Part shown: positions 1 to 10,615 of the stretch, one piece after another
Position numbering within the stretch: the stretch's first letter is position 1
Layout of the letters: every line of letters starts with the position of its first letter
DNA from: Nocardia acidivorans NBRC 108247
GTDB lineage: Bacteria; Actinomycetota; Actinomycetes; Mycobacteriales; Mycobacteriaceae
DNA length: 59,830 nt
Reading direction: 5' to 3'
NCBI RefSeq assembly: GCF_001625085.1
Contig: NZ_BDAW01000003.1
Span: 1-59,830 of the forward strand
The notes under the pieces: model-generated
Seen by the model: only the letters and a program-made list of their open reading frames with translations
Database searches by the model: none
What the model was told of the DNA's origin: nothing
Program-made: the position numbers and the translations under genes

Positions 1-175
1 AGCAGCAGGACTGATCGCGGCGTGGAGCGCGGCTCGGCCTGCCGCGACGCCTGGGACTCAACCAGCAGCAGGGCTGACCGCGGCGTGCAGCGCGGCTCGG
101 CCTGCCGCGACGCCTGGGACTCAACCAGCAGCAGGGCTGACCGCGGCGTGCAGCGCGGCCCGGCCCGCCGCGACG
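1..175. repeat. 63-bp tandem repeat, about 2.8 copies, running off the window edge
   Basis: Bases 64-126 and 127-175 are nearly identical at an offset of 63, and bases 1-63 repeat the same unit with about three differences. The unit is the 3' end of the LysR gene, and each copy carries the gene's TGA stop on the minus strand (121-123 and 58-60). The innermost copy is the native coding end; the others are duplicated downstream of it. The array continues past base 1, so its true copy number is unknown. Confidence 0.85.
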
Positions 176-1008
176 ATGGGATGCGCCCCGGTCCCGCGCC
201 GATACGCGAGGCGGGTGCGCCGCCGAGTTGGCAGCGGGGTCAGGGTGACGCCCTCCGGTGCCGACAGCGCACCCAGATCGGGGACCAGCGCCACGCCCTG
301 ACCGGCGGCGACCAGAGCGAGCACCGCGCCGAAATCATCCGCGTGATGCCGGATGCGCGGTGTGAATCCGGCCGCCCGGCACGCGCGGACGGTCATGGTG
401 TGGCAGAGCGTGCCCGAGGTGCCCGCGATCCATGGCGAATCACTCTGCGCGGCAAGGTTTTCCGTACCAGCATCGATACCCGGCACGGCCAGGTGGATCG
501 TCTCGGTCAGCAGTGGTTCGCTGTCCAGTCCCGGCTCGGGTTCCATCGGGACGTAGTCGTACTCCTGCACCAGCGCGATATCGAGCGTCTCGGCGCGCAG
601 CGCGGCGGGCGCGGCGGCCGGATCCAGCTCGGTCACCAGCAATTCCAGCCGCGGATGCGCCCGGCTCAGACTCACCAGGGCCGGGGAGAGGATGGTGCGC
701 ACCGCCGTGGGGAAAGCGCCGATCCGCAGCGTGCCGGTGAGTTCGGTTCGCGCCGTGGCCAATTCAGCCGTCGCCTGCGCGAGCGTCGCCAGCAGGGTCT
801 CGGTGTGCTCGACCAGCCGCAGCGCCGCCGGGGTCAGCGTGACACTGCGGCCGGTGCGCTCCAGCAGCGGTACACCGGTCTCCCGTTCCAGCGCGCTGAG
901 CTGTTGCGATACCGCCGAGGGCGTATACGACAGTGCCTCGGCGACCGCCGCGATCGTCCCGCGGTGCGCGAGTTCCCGGAGCAGCCGCAGGCGGCGCAGA
1001 TCCAGCAT
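121..1008 (-). CDS. LysR-family transcriptional regulator
   Basis: This is a 295-residue protein with normal LysR length. Residues 1-60 form the winged helix-turn-helix (AVAEALSYTPSAVSQQLSALE), and the rest, from about residue 88, is the periplasmic-binding-like effector domain (TLRIGAFPTAVRTILSPAL). An ATG at 1008 is chosen; a GTG two codons upstream (1014) is also possible. It is divergent from the DapA-type lyase with about 70 bp between them, the usual arrangement for a LysR regulator and its target. The effector is unknown. The 3' end including the stop codon is duplicated as 63-bp repeats, which should not change the protein. Confidence 0.9.
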   Translation of the reverse strand: MLDLRRLRLLRELAHRGTIAAVAEALSYTPSAVSQQLSALERETGVPLLERTGRSVTLTPAALRLVEHTETLLATLAQATAELATARTELTGTLRIGAFPTAVRTILSPALVSLSRAHPRLELLVTELDPAAAPAALRAETLDIALVQEYDYVPMEPEPGLDSEPLLTETIHLAVPGIDAGTENLAAQSDSPWIAGTSGTLCHTMTVRACRAAGFTPRIRHHADDFGAVLALVAAGQGVALVPDLGALSAPEGVTLTPLPTRRRTRLAYRRGTGAHPIVAAGRAALHAAVSPAAG

Positions 1009-1078
1009 CAGCACACCTTATGCTCGGCGGCAGAAACCTGAAATAGACGTGACGGTTCTCGTCCAGCACGCTGAAACC

Positions 1079-1972
1079 ATGACATTCGCAGGGTTGTTCG
1101 TCCCGCTGATCACCCCGTTCACCGCCACCGGCGAGATCGCCGCCACGGCCCTGGAGGGCCTGGCGCACGAGGTCCTGGACGCGGGCGCGACCGGCCTGGT
1201 CGCCCTCGGCACCACCGGTGAACCCGATATGCTCACCCCGGATGAGCGCCGCCGCGTCGTCGATATCTGCGCGCACGTCTGCGCCGAACGCCGGGCCCCG
1301 CTGATCGCGGCCGCCGGATCGAATGTCACCGCCGCATCGGAGCGGGCGCTCGCCGAACTCGACACACGCGTCACCGCCGCGCTCACCGTCGTCCCGTACT
1401 ACCTGCGCCCCTCCGAAGACGGTGTGGTCGAACACTTCCGGCGGCTCGCCGCCGCCAGCCCGGTCCCGCTGGTGGTCTACCACATCCCGTACCGCACCGC
1501 CCGCCCCCTGAGCGCCGAAACCCTGTGCCGCATAGCCGAATTGCCGAATGTCGCGGGCTTCAAATACACCGCGGGCGGAATCGGCGACGAGACGATCGCC
1601 TTCCTGAGCCGCGCCGCCGCCGATACCGCGATACTGGCCGGTGACGATCTCCACGCCGCCCCACTGCTCGCCCTCGGCGCCACCGGAGCCATTCTGGCCT
1701 GCGCCAATATCGCGCCCGCCGGATACGCCGAACTCATCGCCGCCTGGCGCTCGGGTCCGATCGACCGCGCCCGGCGAATCGGCAACACCCTGGCTCCGCT
1801 CGCCGCGGCCCTGTTCGCCGAACCCAATCCCACCGTCATCAAGGGGGTACTGGCCGCCCAGGGCCGCATCCCCACCCCGGATGTCCGCCTGCCGCTGCTC
1901 CCGGCAAACGCATCATCGGTCACCGCGGCACTGGCCGCGGTCGAGGCGACCTACGCCGCACAACTCGGCTGA
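1079..1972 (+). CDS. DapA-type (dihydrodipicolinate synthase/N-acetylneuraminate lyase family) aldolase
   Basis: This 297-residue TIM-barrel class I aldolase has the family signature LGTTGEPDMLT near residue 45, the tyrosine-containing YHIPYRTARPL segment, and the Schiff-base lysine in NVAGFKYTAGG near residue 163. These features support pyruvate- or keto-acid-type lyase chemistry. The position outside any lysine pathway and the divergent LysR gene suggest a catabolic paralogue and not the housekeeping DapA, which I infer lies elsewhere. The ATG at 1079 matches the family N-terminus (FVPLITPFTATGEI). Substrate unknown. Confidence 0.88.
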   Translation: MTFAGLFVPLITPFTATGEIAATALEGLAHEVLDAGATGLVALGTTGEPDMLTPDERRRVVDICAHVCAERRAPLIAAAGSNVTAASERALAELDTRVTAALTVVPYYLRPSEDGVVEHFRRLAAASPVPLVVYHIPYRTARPLSAETLCRIAELPNVAGFKYTAGGIGDETIAFLSRAAADTAILAGDDLHAAPLLALGATGAILACANIAPAGYAELIAAWRSGPIDRARRIGNTLAPLAAALFAEPNPTVIKGVLAAQGRIPTPDVRLPLLPANASSVTAALAAVEATYAAQLG

Positions 1973-2020
1973 CCCGGGTGTGACCGGTGTCGCGTGGCCG
2001 GAGATGGCAGGATCGGGGGC

Positions 2021-3157
2021 GTGAACAACCCCGATCCGCAGGTGGAGACCGTCGTCGATCTCGAGGCCATCGCGCACAATGTGCGCATTCTGGTCGAGCA
2101 CGCCGGTGACGCCGCCGTTATGGTGGTCGTGAAGGCGGACGGGTACAACCACGGCGCGATCGAGGTGGGTAGGGCCGCGCTCGCGGCGGGTGCGCGCGAA
2201 CTCGGCGTCACCACCGTCGAGGAGGCGGTGACGCTGCGCGAGGCCGGTATCACCGCGCCGATCCTGTGCTGGCTCAACACCTCCGACACCGATTACGCAA
2301 GCGCCATCGCCGCCGATATCGAGATCGGGGTCTCCTCGGTTGCGCATCTGGAGGCGGTCGCGCGGGCCGCGCGCGAGCTGAATCGGCAGGCGATCGTCAC
2401 CCTCAAGGTCGATACCGGGCTCAATCGCAATGGCGTCTCACCGGCCGAATACCCCGAGGTGCTGACCCTGCTGCGCGAACTCGTCGAGGCGGGCACCGTC
2501 CGCTTCCGCGCCCTCTTCTCGCATCTGGCGCTGGCGGATTCCCCGCAGCACCCCTCCATCGATATGCAGCGCGACCGCTTCCTGGAGTGCATCGCCACGG
2601 CGAAAGAGCAGGGGCTGCAACCGGAATTGACGCATCTGGCCAACTCCGCAGCCGCCCTTACCCGCCCGGACCTGGCCTTCGATATGGTCCGCCCCGGTAT
2701 CGCCGTCTACGGACTCTCGCCCATTCCGGAGATCTCCGACTTCGGCCTGCGCCCGGCCATGACCTTCCGCGCCCGCGTCGCCCTGGTGAAACAGGTCGCC
2801 GCCGGGGAGGGCGTCTCCTACGGGCACGAATGGATCGCCCCGCACGACACCACCGTCGCCCTCATTCCCGCCGGGTACGCCGATGGTGTCCCGCGCGTGC
2901 TGGGCGGTCGCTTCGATGTCTGGCTGGGCGGTGCGCGCAGACCCAATCGCGGCCGCATCTGCATGGATCAGCTGGTGGTCGACCTCGGCGACAATGCCGC
3001 CGGGGTCCGCGAGGGCGATACCGCCATCCTCTTCGGCGGCGCGCCCGGCGCACCGCATCCGCAGGAGTGGGCCGATGCCCTCGGCACCATCCACTACGAA
3101 ATCGTCTGTGCCCCACGCGGTCGCGTCGTGCGCAGCCATATCGGCGGTGCCCGATGA
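2021..3157 (+). CDS. alr: alanine racemase
   Basis: PLP-dependent interconversion of L- and D-alanine for peptidoglycan. The PLP lysine is K38 in MVVVKADGYNHG, the second catalytic base is the tyrosine at about residue 267 in GVSYGHEW, and the C-terminal beta domain shows RICMDQLVVDLG. The length of 378 residues is normal. A GTG at 2021 is chosen because the family homology starts there; a GTG at 1994 in the same frame is an alternative. It is the first gene of a tight operon: its TGA overlaps the ATG of tsaE (ATGA). The same gene order is known in mycobacteria. Confidence 0.96.
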   Translation: MNNPDPQVETVVDLEAIAHNVRILVEHAGDAAVMVVVKADGYNHGAIEVGRAALAAGARELGVTTVEEAVTLREAGITAPILCWLNTSDTDYASAIAADIEIGVSSVAHLEAVARAARELNRQAIVTLKVDTGLNRNGVSPAEYPEVLTLLRELVEAGTVRFRALFSHLALADSPQHPSIDMQRDRFLECIATAKEQGLQPELTHLANSAAALTRPDLAFDMVRPGIAVYGLSPIPEISDFGLRPAMTFRARVALVKQVAAGEGVSYGHEWIAPHDTTVALIPAGYADGVPRVLGGRFDVWLGGARRPNRGRICMDQLVVDLGDNAAGVREGDTAILFGGAPGAPHPQEWADALGTIHYEIVCAPRGRVVRSHIGGAR

Positions 3158-3606
3158 GCACGCACGGCATGCGCACCCTGCCCACCGTCGAGGACACCGA
3201 GGCCCTCGGCCGCGAACTCGCCACCCAGCTGCAACCCGGCGATCTGGTCATCCTGGACGGTCCGCTGGGCGCGGGCAAAACCGCGCTCACCCGCGGCATC
3301 GCGGCCGGTCTCGGCGTCCAGGGCCGAGTCAGCTCACCGACTTTCATCATCGCCCGCCAGCACCGCGCGGGCAGTGATCCGAGCTCCATCGCACTGGTGC
3401 ACGTCGACGCCTACCGGCTCGGCGGCGATCTCGACGAACTCGACGCCCTCGACCTGGACACCGATCTGCACGATGCCGTTGTCGTGGTCGAATGGGGTCT
3501 GGGTGTGGTGGAACACCTCGCCGACCGCCACCTGCGCGTGCTGCTGCGCCGCGAATTCGACTCCGACATCCGCACCGCCGAATGGGAGTGGGTCTCGGCC
3601 AACTAG
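3154..3606 (+). CDS. tsaE: tRNA t6A37 threonylcarbamoyl transferase complex ATPase TsaE
   Basis: This 150-residue P-loop ATPase acts with TsaB and TsaD in making N6-threonylcarbamoyladenosine at position 37 of ANN-decoding tRNAs. The Walker A motif GPLGAGKT is at residues 36-43, followed by the family motif VSSPTFIIARQH and by HVDAYRL. It starts inside the alr stop codon, indicating translational coupling, and precedes tsaB by 56 bp. The product is cytosolic. Confidence 0.95.
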   Translation: MSTHGMRTLPTVEDTEALGRELATQLQPGDLVILDGPLGAGKTALTRGIAAGLGVQGRVSSPTFIIARQHRAGSDPSSIALVHVDAYRLGGDLDELDALDLDTDLHDAVVVVEWGLGVVEHLADRHLRVLLRREFDSDIRTAEWEWVSAN

Positions 3607-3662
3607 GCCGGGGGTACACAGGGATCGAGTGGCCGCGACCACCCGGTATCGTTAGGGCAATC

Positions 3663-4355
3663 ATGCTTGTATTGGCTGTCGACACCTCGACCCCTGCCGT
3701 CACAGCGGGACTGGTGGAACTGGAACCGGCGGACGAGGGGAAAACCGCACCTCGCAGCACGACGCTCACCTCCAAGGTGACCGTGGACGCACGCGCGCAC
3801 AATGAGGTGCTGACCCCGCAGATCCTGGCCTGCCTGGCCGAATCCGGCCGCACCAGAGCCGAGATCGACGCCGTCGTCACCGGAATCGGTCCCGGACCGT
3901 TCACCGGACTGCGCGTCGGCATGGCCACCGCCGCCGCCTTCGGTGACGCGCTCGGTGTGCCGGTATACGGCGTATGCAGCCTCGATGCCATCGCCGCCGA
4001 TACCGAGAGCTATCTGAGGACCCCGGCCGAACCGGTCGAACTGCTGGTCGTCACCGATGCCCGCCGCCGCGAGGTGTACTGGGCGCGGTACCGCGCCGAG
4101 GGCCGGATCGAAGGTCCCGAGGTGAGCAAGCCCGCCGATCTGGACCAGGGCTCGGCCACCGTCATCGCCGGATCCGCCTCGCACGTGGACTACTTCGACC
4201 TGCCGGTGCTGCCGGTGGAAACGCCGTCGCCGTCCGGTCTGGTGCGCGTCGCCGCCCGCGACATACTCGCCGGCGTCACTCCCGAACCGCTGGTCCCGCT
4301 CTATCTGCGCCGCCCCGACGCCGTCGAACGCAGCTACGCGCAGGTGGGCCGATGA
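3663..4355 (+). CDS. tsaB: tRNA t6A37 complex dimerization subunit TsaB
   Basis: This 230-residue ASKHA-fold protein is the partner of TsaD. The N-terminus [17 protein letters not shown] and the motif [15 protein letters not shown] are diagnostic. The ATG at 3663 is chosen because it opens the conserved N-terminus; the frame stays open upstream without homology. The stop overlaps the rimI start (ATGA at 4352-4355). Lying with tsaE and tsaD, it completes the bacterial t6A set apart from TsaC, which is not in the window. Confidence 0.95.
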   Translation: MLVLAVDTSTPAVTAGLVELEPADEGKTAPRSTTLTSKVTVDARAHNEVLTPQILACLAESGRTRAEIDAVVTGIGPGPFTGLRVGMATAAAFGDALGVPVYGVCSLDAIAADTESYLRTPAEPVELLVVTDARRREVYWARYRAEGRIEGPEVSKPADLDQGSATVIAGSASHVDYFDLPVLPVETPSPSGLVRVAARDILAGVTPEPLVPLYLRRPDAVERSYAQVGR

Positions 4356-4864
4356 CCATCCGCATCGAACCGATGCGGCCCGCCGATGCCGTGCGCTGCG
4401 CCGAACTCGAACAGGTGCTCTTCCCGGAGGACGACCCCTGGCACGAGGTGTCGTTCCTGTCCGAGCTGGCCGCCTCCCACAATCGGTACATCACCGCGCG
4501 CGACGAGCACGGCCGCATGATCGGCTACGCCGGAATCGCCCTGCTGGGCACCGACGATCAGCCCGAGGCCGAGATCCACACCATCGGCGTCGATCCGGAA
4601 CTGCATCGCGGCGGCGTCGGCACCCAACTGCTGATCGCCATGCTCGCCGAGGCCGGTCGCCGCGGCGGACCCGTCTTCCTCGAGGTCCGCACCGACAACA
4701 CCCCCGCCATCGCCATGTACGAGAAGCACGGCTTCCACATCATCGGCCTGCGCAAGAACTACTACCAGCCCAGCGGGGCGGACGCGTACACCATGCGCAA
4801 GCCCGCCATGGCCGGGTACACCCAGGACGCCGGGTTCCCGGAGGACACAGAGGTCTTGTCATGA
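4352..4864 (+). CDS. rimI: ribosomal-protein-alanine N-acetyltransferase RimI (GNAT)
   Basis: This 170-residue GNAT acetyltransferase is expected to acetylate protein N-termini such as ribosomal protein S18. The acetyl-CoA loop is visible as [16 protein letters not shown], followed by the conserved [13 protein letters not shown] segment. Start and stop both overlap the neighbouring genes by ATGA, so it is embedded in the t6A operon, as in mycobacteria. The linkage of RimI to TsaB and TsaD is common and does not prove a shared function. Confidence 0.93.
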   Translation: MTIRIEPMRPADAVRCAELEQVLFPEDDPWHEVSFLSELAASHNRYITARDEHGRMIGYAGIALLGTDDQPEAEIHTIGVDPELHRGGVGTQLLIAMLAEAGRRGGPVFLEVRTDNTPAIAMYEKHGFHIIGLRKNYYQPSGADAYTMRKPAMAGYTQDAGFPEDTEVLS

Positions 4865-5892
4865 TCGTCATGGGTATCGAAAGCTCCTGCGATGAAACGG
4901 GAGTCGGCATCGTGCGCCGATTGCCCGACGGCCGTTGCGAACTGCTTGCCGACGAGGTCGCCTCCAGCGTCGATCAGCATGCCCGATTCGGTGGCGTGGT
5001 GCCCGAAATCGCCTCGCGCGCACACCTCGAGGCGATCGTGCCCGCCATGCGCCGGGCCCTGGCCGCCGCCGATATCGATAAGCCCGACGCGCTCGCCGTC
5101 ACCATCGGACCCGGACTCGCGGGCGCGCTGCTGGTCGGCGTCGCGGCGGCGAAAGCCTATGCGGCAGCGTGGGATATCCCGTTCTACGCGCTCAACCACC
5201 TGGGCGGGCACGTCGCGGTCGACACCCTCGAGCACGGGCCGATGCCGCCCGCGGTGGCGCTGCTGGTCTCCGGCGGGCATACCCATCTGCTGAAGGTCAC
5301 CGACCTGTCCCAGCCCATCGTCGAACTCGGCAGCACCGTCGACGATGCCGCGGGTGAGGCCTTCGACAAGGTCGCACGCCTGCTCGGCCTCGGCTATCCG
5401 GGCGGACCGGTGCTCGATGCCATTGCCGCCGAAGGCGATCCGCACGCCATCGCCTTCCCGCGCGGTATGACCGGCCCCCGCGATCCGCGCTACGACTTCT
5501 CCTTCTCCGGGCTCAAGACCGCCGTCGCCCGCTATGTCGAAGCGGCGCAGCGGGACGGGCGCGAGCTGCCGATCCCGGATATCGCCTCCTCCTTCCAGGA
5601 AGCGGTGGCGGACGTCCTGACCATGAAGGCCGTGCGCGCGGTCCAGGACCAAGGGGTGAACACCCTGGTGCTCGGCGGCGGCGCGACCGCCAACTCCCGC
5701 ATCCGCTCCCTGGCCGAAGAGCGCTGCACCGCGGCCGGAATCACGCTGCGCGTCCCCAAACCCCGCCTCTGCACCGATAACGGCGTCATGATCGCCACCC
5801 TCGGCGCGCATGTGATCGCCGGCGGCGCAACCCCTTCCGCCCTCACCGTGGCCACCGATCCGGGTCTGCCCGTCTCCACCAGCCAGCTCTGA
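4861..5892 (+). CDS. tsaD: tRNA N6-adenosine threonylcarbamoyltransferase TsaD
   Basis: This 343-residue ASKHA-fold catalytic subunit transfers the threonylcarbamoyl group to A37. Hallmarks are [15 protein letters not shown], the metal-binding pair of histidines in [20 protein letters not shown], and the nucleotide-binding [13 protein letters not shown]. The length is typical. The start overlaps the rimI stop. It ends the alr-tsaE-tsaB-rimI-tsaD operon, and a plain 280-bp gap follows. Confidence 0.96.
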   Translation: MIVMGIESSCDETGVGIVRRLPDGRCELLADEVASSVDQHARFGGVVPEIASRAHLEAIVPAMRRALAAADIDKPDALAVTIGPGLAGALLVGVAAAKAYAAAWDIPFYALNHLGGHVAVDTLEHGPMPPAVALLVSGGHTHLLKVTDLSQPIVELGSTVDDAAGEAFDKVARLLGLGYPGGPVLDAIAAEGDPHAIAFPRGMTGPRDPRYDFSFSGLKTAVARYVEAAQRDGRELPIPDIASSFQEAVADVLTMKAVRAVQDQGVNTLVLGGGATANSRIRSLAEERCTAAGITLRVPKPRLCTDNGVMIATLGAHVIAGGATPSALTVATDPGLPVSTSQL

Positions 5893-5909
5893 TCCGATCC
5901 CGGACGCGC

Positions 5910-6008
5910 TCAACCGTGCAGCCACCACGGCCACGGCGCGGTGGACAGCACCGATAACGCCAGGCTGGCCGCCGCCACCAGACCGAGCAGCACATTCTTG
6001 ATTCGCAT
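5910..6008 (-). CDS. possible 32-residue membrane or secreted microprotein
   Basis: Reading the minus strand gives a 32-residue product with an N-terminal MRIK, one hydrophobic stretch (VLLGLVAAASLALSVL) and a Trp-rich end. A purine-rich GGGAG lies about seven bases before the ATG. It fits a single-span or signal-peptide-like microprotein. It is the only sensible content of the 5893-6175 gap. No family is recognised, and such a short frame can occur by chance. Confidence 0.4.
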   Translation of the reverse strand: MRIKNVLLGLVAAASLALSVLSTAPWPWWLHG

Positions 6009-6175
6009 CCGCACTCCCGTCACTCCGGGGCCGTTCCCCCGCAGCGACGCTAGCCGTGCCCGAATTCGCCCTCCAGCCATAGCTTTCCGCGCCCCGAGAA
6101 ACCGGGGGATCCGAACATGGCGCAGCCGCCCGGAGCGTCATTGCTGCGATGCGGCTGTTTCGGAGCGCGGCTCGA

Positions 6176-7666
6176 TCAATCGGTGGGGCGGACCAGGGTG
6201 GTGGTGCCGCCGGACGAGCCCGAATTATTGCGGGGCAGACCGGGAGTGGTGGAGCCGGGCGTTGTCGAACCCGGGGTGCTCGGTGCGATGGTGTCGGTCG
6301 GCGGCAGGGTGGTACCCAGCAGCGGACCCAGCAGGCGCGGCAGATCGGACGGGAACGGAATCTGCGGTAGGCCCGGATCCGGGCGCAGCGGCGGCTGGGC
6401 GGCCGTGGTCAACGGCGTCGACGGGGTGCCGCCGGGCGTGGTGCCCGACTGACCCGCGGACGGTGTGGTGGCGGGGGTGCCGCGGTGCGAGGGATTGGTA
6501 TTGATCGTGGTGTTCGCACCGGAGGTGGGGCCGCTGGGCGGCGTGGTGGGCAGCACCGGCTGTTGCGCGCCGGTGGTGGGCGGGGAGTAATTGGTGCCCT
6601 GCGGTTCGGGGACAAGCTCTTTCACGCCGTATCCGATGATCAACCCGACCACGGCGATCGCGCCGGCGAGCGTGCCCGCCAGCTTGGTGAAGGTGCCGAT
6701 CGGCGCGTCCGAACCCCGGCTGATCACCGGGAAGGCGATCGGCGCGGCCGAATGCGCCACCAGCGCCGCGCCTTTGGCGATGGCCGCCTCGGGCTCGGGC
6801 ACGGTCAGCACCGGCACGTCGAGCTGACGCTCCAGACTCGCCAGCACCGCGGGCGTATTCGCGCCACCGCCGATGACCGCGACCACCTCGGGGAACTTGG
6901 GTGCGCGGGCGAAGACGGCGCGGGCGAAGACGGCCAGCTCCCGCAGCAGATCCGAGACCAGCTCGTCGAAATCCACCCGGGTGAGTTTGAGCGGCTGCCC
7001 GGCCACATGGTCGATGGTGACCGCGGGCGCGATGGACAGATGTTCCTTGGCCGCGCGCGAGCGATTGAGCAGCATGCCCCGATTCGGCCGGGTGCCGCGC
7101 CGGGCCAGATGACAGTCCAGCAGATGCCGCAGGATCAGTTCGTCGACCGCGTTACCGCTGACCGTCGCGGTGCGCTCGGAGCGCAGCACGGTGTCGTCGG
7201 CGTGATCGGCCACGGTGACGGTGGTGCCGGTGGCCCCGATATCGAGCACCGCGACCGTCTGATAGCGATCCAACAATCCGGTATATCGCAGAAAGGCCAG
7301 TGCCGCCGTGCTTTCCGGAATGAGCCGCACATCGCGGCGTTGCCGTCCGATGGCCGAGCGGATGATCTGGGCCTGTTCCCGATCCCGGTAGGCGACCGCG
7401 ATGTCACCGGGTGGGCCCGGCGCCGAATCGTGGTGTGCCGCGGCCGCTATCGCCGCCGGATGGGTGCCGAGGGGATGCACCGCGTCGCGGGGGATCTGAG
7501 TGGTCATCAACTCGATGGAGGAGGCCACCAGATCGCCGAGATCGCTGTGGGCCGTATCCGCGGTGACGACTCGATAATCGAAGTGCTGCAGTCCGTTCGG
7601 GGTGGTGGCGACAGTCGCCGAGCACACCACCTCACTCCCGGCGGAGATGCCGAGGGATGTTCGCAT
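6176..7666 (-). CDS. Hsp70/actin-fold ATPase-like protein with one membrane span and a Pro/Thr-rich tail
   Basis: This 496-residue protein has an N-terminal ATPase-type domain of about 320 residues: phosphate-loop remnants near the start, AVLDIGATGTTVTVADH, the adenosine-type motif AVIGGGANTPAVLASL, and a PEPEAAIAKGAALVA helix as in DnaK. One transmembrane helix lies at about residues 329-348, followed by about 145 residues rich in Pro, Thr, Gly and Ser, probably outside the membrane. The substrate-binding domain of true Hsp70 is absent. The ATG at 7666 sits just after a strong GGAGG; a GTG two codons upstream is weaker. A five-residue microduplication, AVFARAVFARA, is present. It is divergent from groES. 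Function unknown. Confidence 0.8.
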   Translation of the reverse strand: MRTSLGISAGSEVVCSATVATTPNGLQHFDYRVVTADTAHSDLGDLVASSIELMTTQIPRDAVHPLGTHPAAIAAAAHHDSAPGPPGDIAVAYRDREQAQIIRSAIGRQRRDVRLIPESTAALAFLRYTGLLDRYQTVAVLDIGATGTTVTVADHADDTVLRSERTATVSGNAVDELILRHLLDCHLARRGTRPNRGMLLNRSRAAKEHLSIAPAVTIDHVAGQPLKLTRVDFDELVSDLLRELAVFARAVFARAPKFPEVVAVIGGGANTPAVLASLERQLDVPVLTVPEPEAAIAKGAALVAHSAAPIAFPVISRGSDAPIGTFTKLAGTLAGAIAVVGLIIGYGVKELVPEPQGTNYSPPTTGAQQPVLPTTPPSGPTSGANTTINTNPSHRGTPATTPSAGQSGTTPGGTPSTPLTTAAQPPLRPDPGLPQIPFPSDLPRLLGPLLGTTLPPTDTIAPSTPGSTTPGSTTPGLPRNNSGSSGGTTTLVRPTD

Positions 7667-8119
7667 GTTCACCTCCCTTCGAGCGGATGGTCCTGGTGTA
7701 GACGACCATCTCGAACGGGCTCTGGAAGCGTCATTTGGTTGACGGACGTTTCCGAGCTACGGATCCGGCGGGGCCCTTGTCCGATGGGGCGTCGGGTCCA
7801 GCCAACGATCACTTGCGGTAAGGCTCTCGTCTCAGCTCTGTGCGGAGTGCTCCCGCGCAGTGGGGTGAAGCAACGGTGGAACTGGAAGCAACTGTGTAAC
7901 TGTTCGGTCCGTGACGTGACGCACTCGATGCGGCCCTGCACGCACCCGTCGTCAATGGTGTCACAATCCGTTATCCGAACGTTACAGATTTTCGTATTTC
8001 TTTGGAAGCCCTCAGATTCTTCGGCCGTTCCAGTCGGCGAGTCGCGTTGCGGGCGGGTCTGTCGCCGTGTTGCGCGCCCGGCGACGCCGCATAGAGTGCG
8101 GCAATAGCAGAGCCCCACC
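7667..8119. other. divergent intergenic region between the Hsp70-like gene and groES
   Basis: No convincing gene. The stretch has lower GC than its surroundings around 7960-8010. Two copies of a related motif face each other: TGTAACTGTTCGG at 7895-7907 on the plus strand and TGTAACGTTCGG on the minus strand at 7975-7986. They may be binding sites for a regulator of one or both flanking genes. The annotated heat-shock promoter begins at 8120. Confidence 0.4.
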
Positions 8120-8148
8120 TTGAGCGCTGGCACTCCCATGTATAGAGT
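8120..8148 (+). promoter_or_regulatory. likely groES-groEL1 housekeeping promoter
   Basis: A -35 box TTGAGC (8120-8125) and a -10 box TAGAGT (8143-8148) are 17 bp apart. Both are overlapped by the CIRCE operator, so HrcA binding would block polymerase directly. A leader of about 130 nt follows. Confidence 0.6.
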
Positions 8149-8153
8149 GCTAG
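8127..8153. promoter_or_regulatory. CIRCE operator (HrcA binding site)
   Basis: The sequence reads CTGGCACTC-N9-GAGTGCTAG. The CIRCE consensus is TTAGCACTC-N9-GAGTGCTAA, so the spacing is exact and the inner seven bases of each arm match. It overlaps the groES promoter and is expected to bind the repressor HrcA. Confidence 0.92.
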
Positions 8154-8282
8154 GTGGCACTGGGCGATGGTCCCGGCACCCGCGACGACGGGGCTTGTAG
8201 CGCAGCGTCAGCAACGTGACCGAAACCGTGAGCCCGGGGAACCGCCCCGGGCGCGAAGACCCCTGAAAGTGGAGGGCTCAAC

Positions 8283-10329
<2,047 letters not shown>

Positions 10330-10369
10330 CGGTGACCGTCGCCCAGCGCGATTGAGTCACCGACGGAAC

Positions 10370-10403
10370 AAGGCCCCCGGACATGGAAGTGTCCGGGGGC
10401 CTT
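10370..10403 (+). terminator. intrinsic terminator of groES-groEL1
   Basis: A perfect 14-bp stem (10370-10383 with 10390-10403) closes a six-base loop and includes a run of GGCCCCCGGACA. It lies 40 bp after the groEL1 stop. Confidence 0.85.
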
Positions 10404-10498
10404 GTCGGCTGCGGCGAATTCCGGTGTGGCACAGCACGGGTCCGTGCCGGGCCGAATGCGTCAGCGGCGCACACGCGCCACTCGCGAACCCATGACAT

Positions 10499-10535
10499 GC
10501 GTGCGGCCCCGGACAAACTGTCCGGGGCCGCACGC
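10499..10535 (-). terminator. intrinsic terminator of the sigK-anti-sigma unit
   Basis: A perfect 17-bp stem (10499-10515 with 10519-10535) closes a three-base loop. It faces the convergent minus-strand anti-sigma gene ending at 10616. Its core, CCCCGGACA, resembles the groEL1 terminator. Confidence 0.8.
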
Positions 10536-10615
10536 AAGCACTGAGATCGGTGCGCGGCAGGGGTTGTCGTCCGGGTGTGGACCGGTCGGGCGTCCTGCTC
10601 TGGGAGCCGAGGGAA

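Noticed and set aside
1..189. CRISPR-like array at the window start
   Set aside because: The repeats are directly adjacent with no spacers and derive from a coding sequence, so this is a tandem duplication.
7669..8214. Minus-strand frame across the groES promoter region
   Set aside because: It would cover the CIRCE site and promoter and has no start signal or domain.
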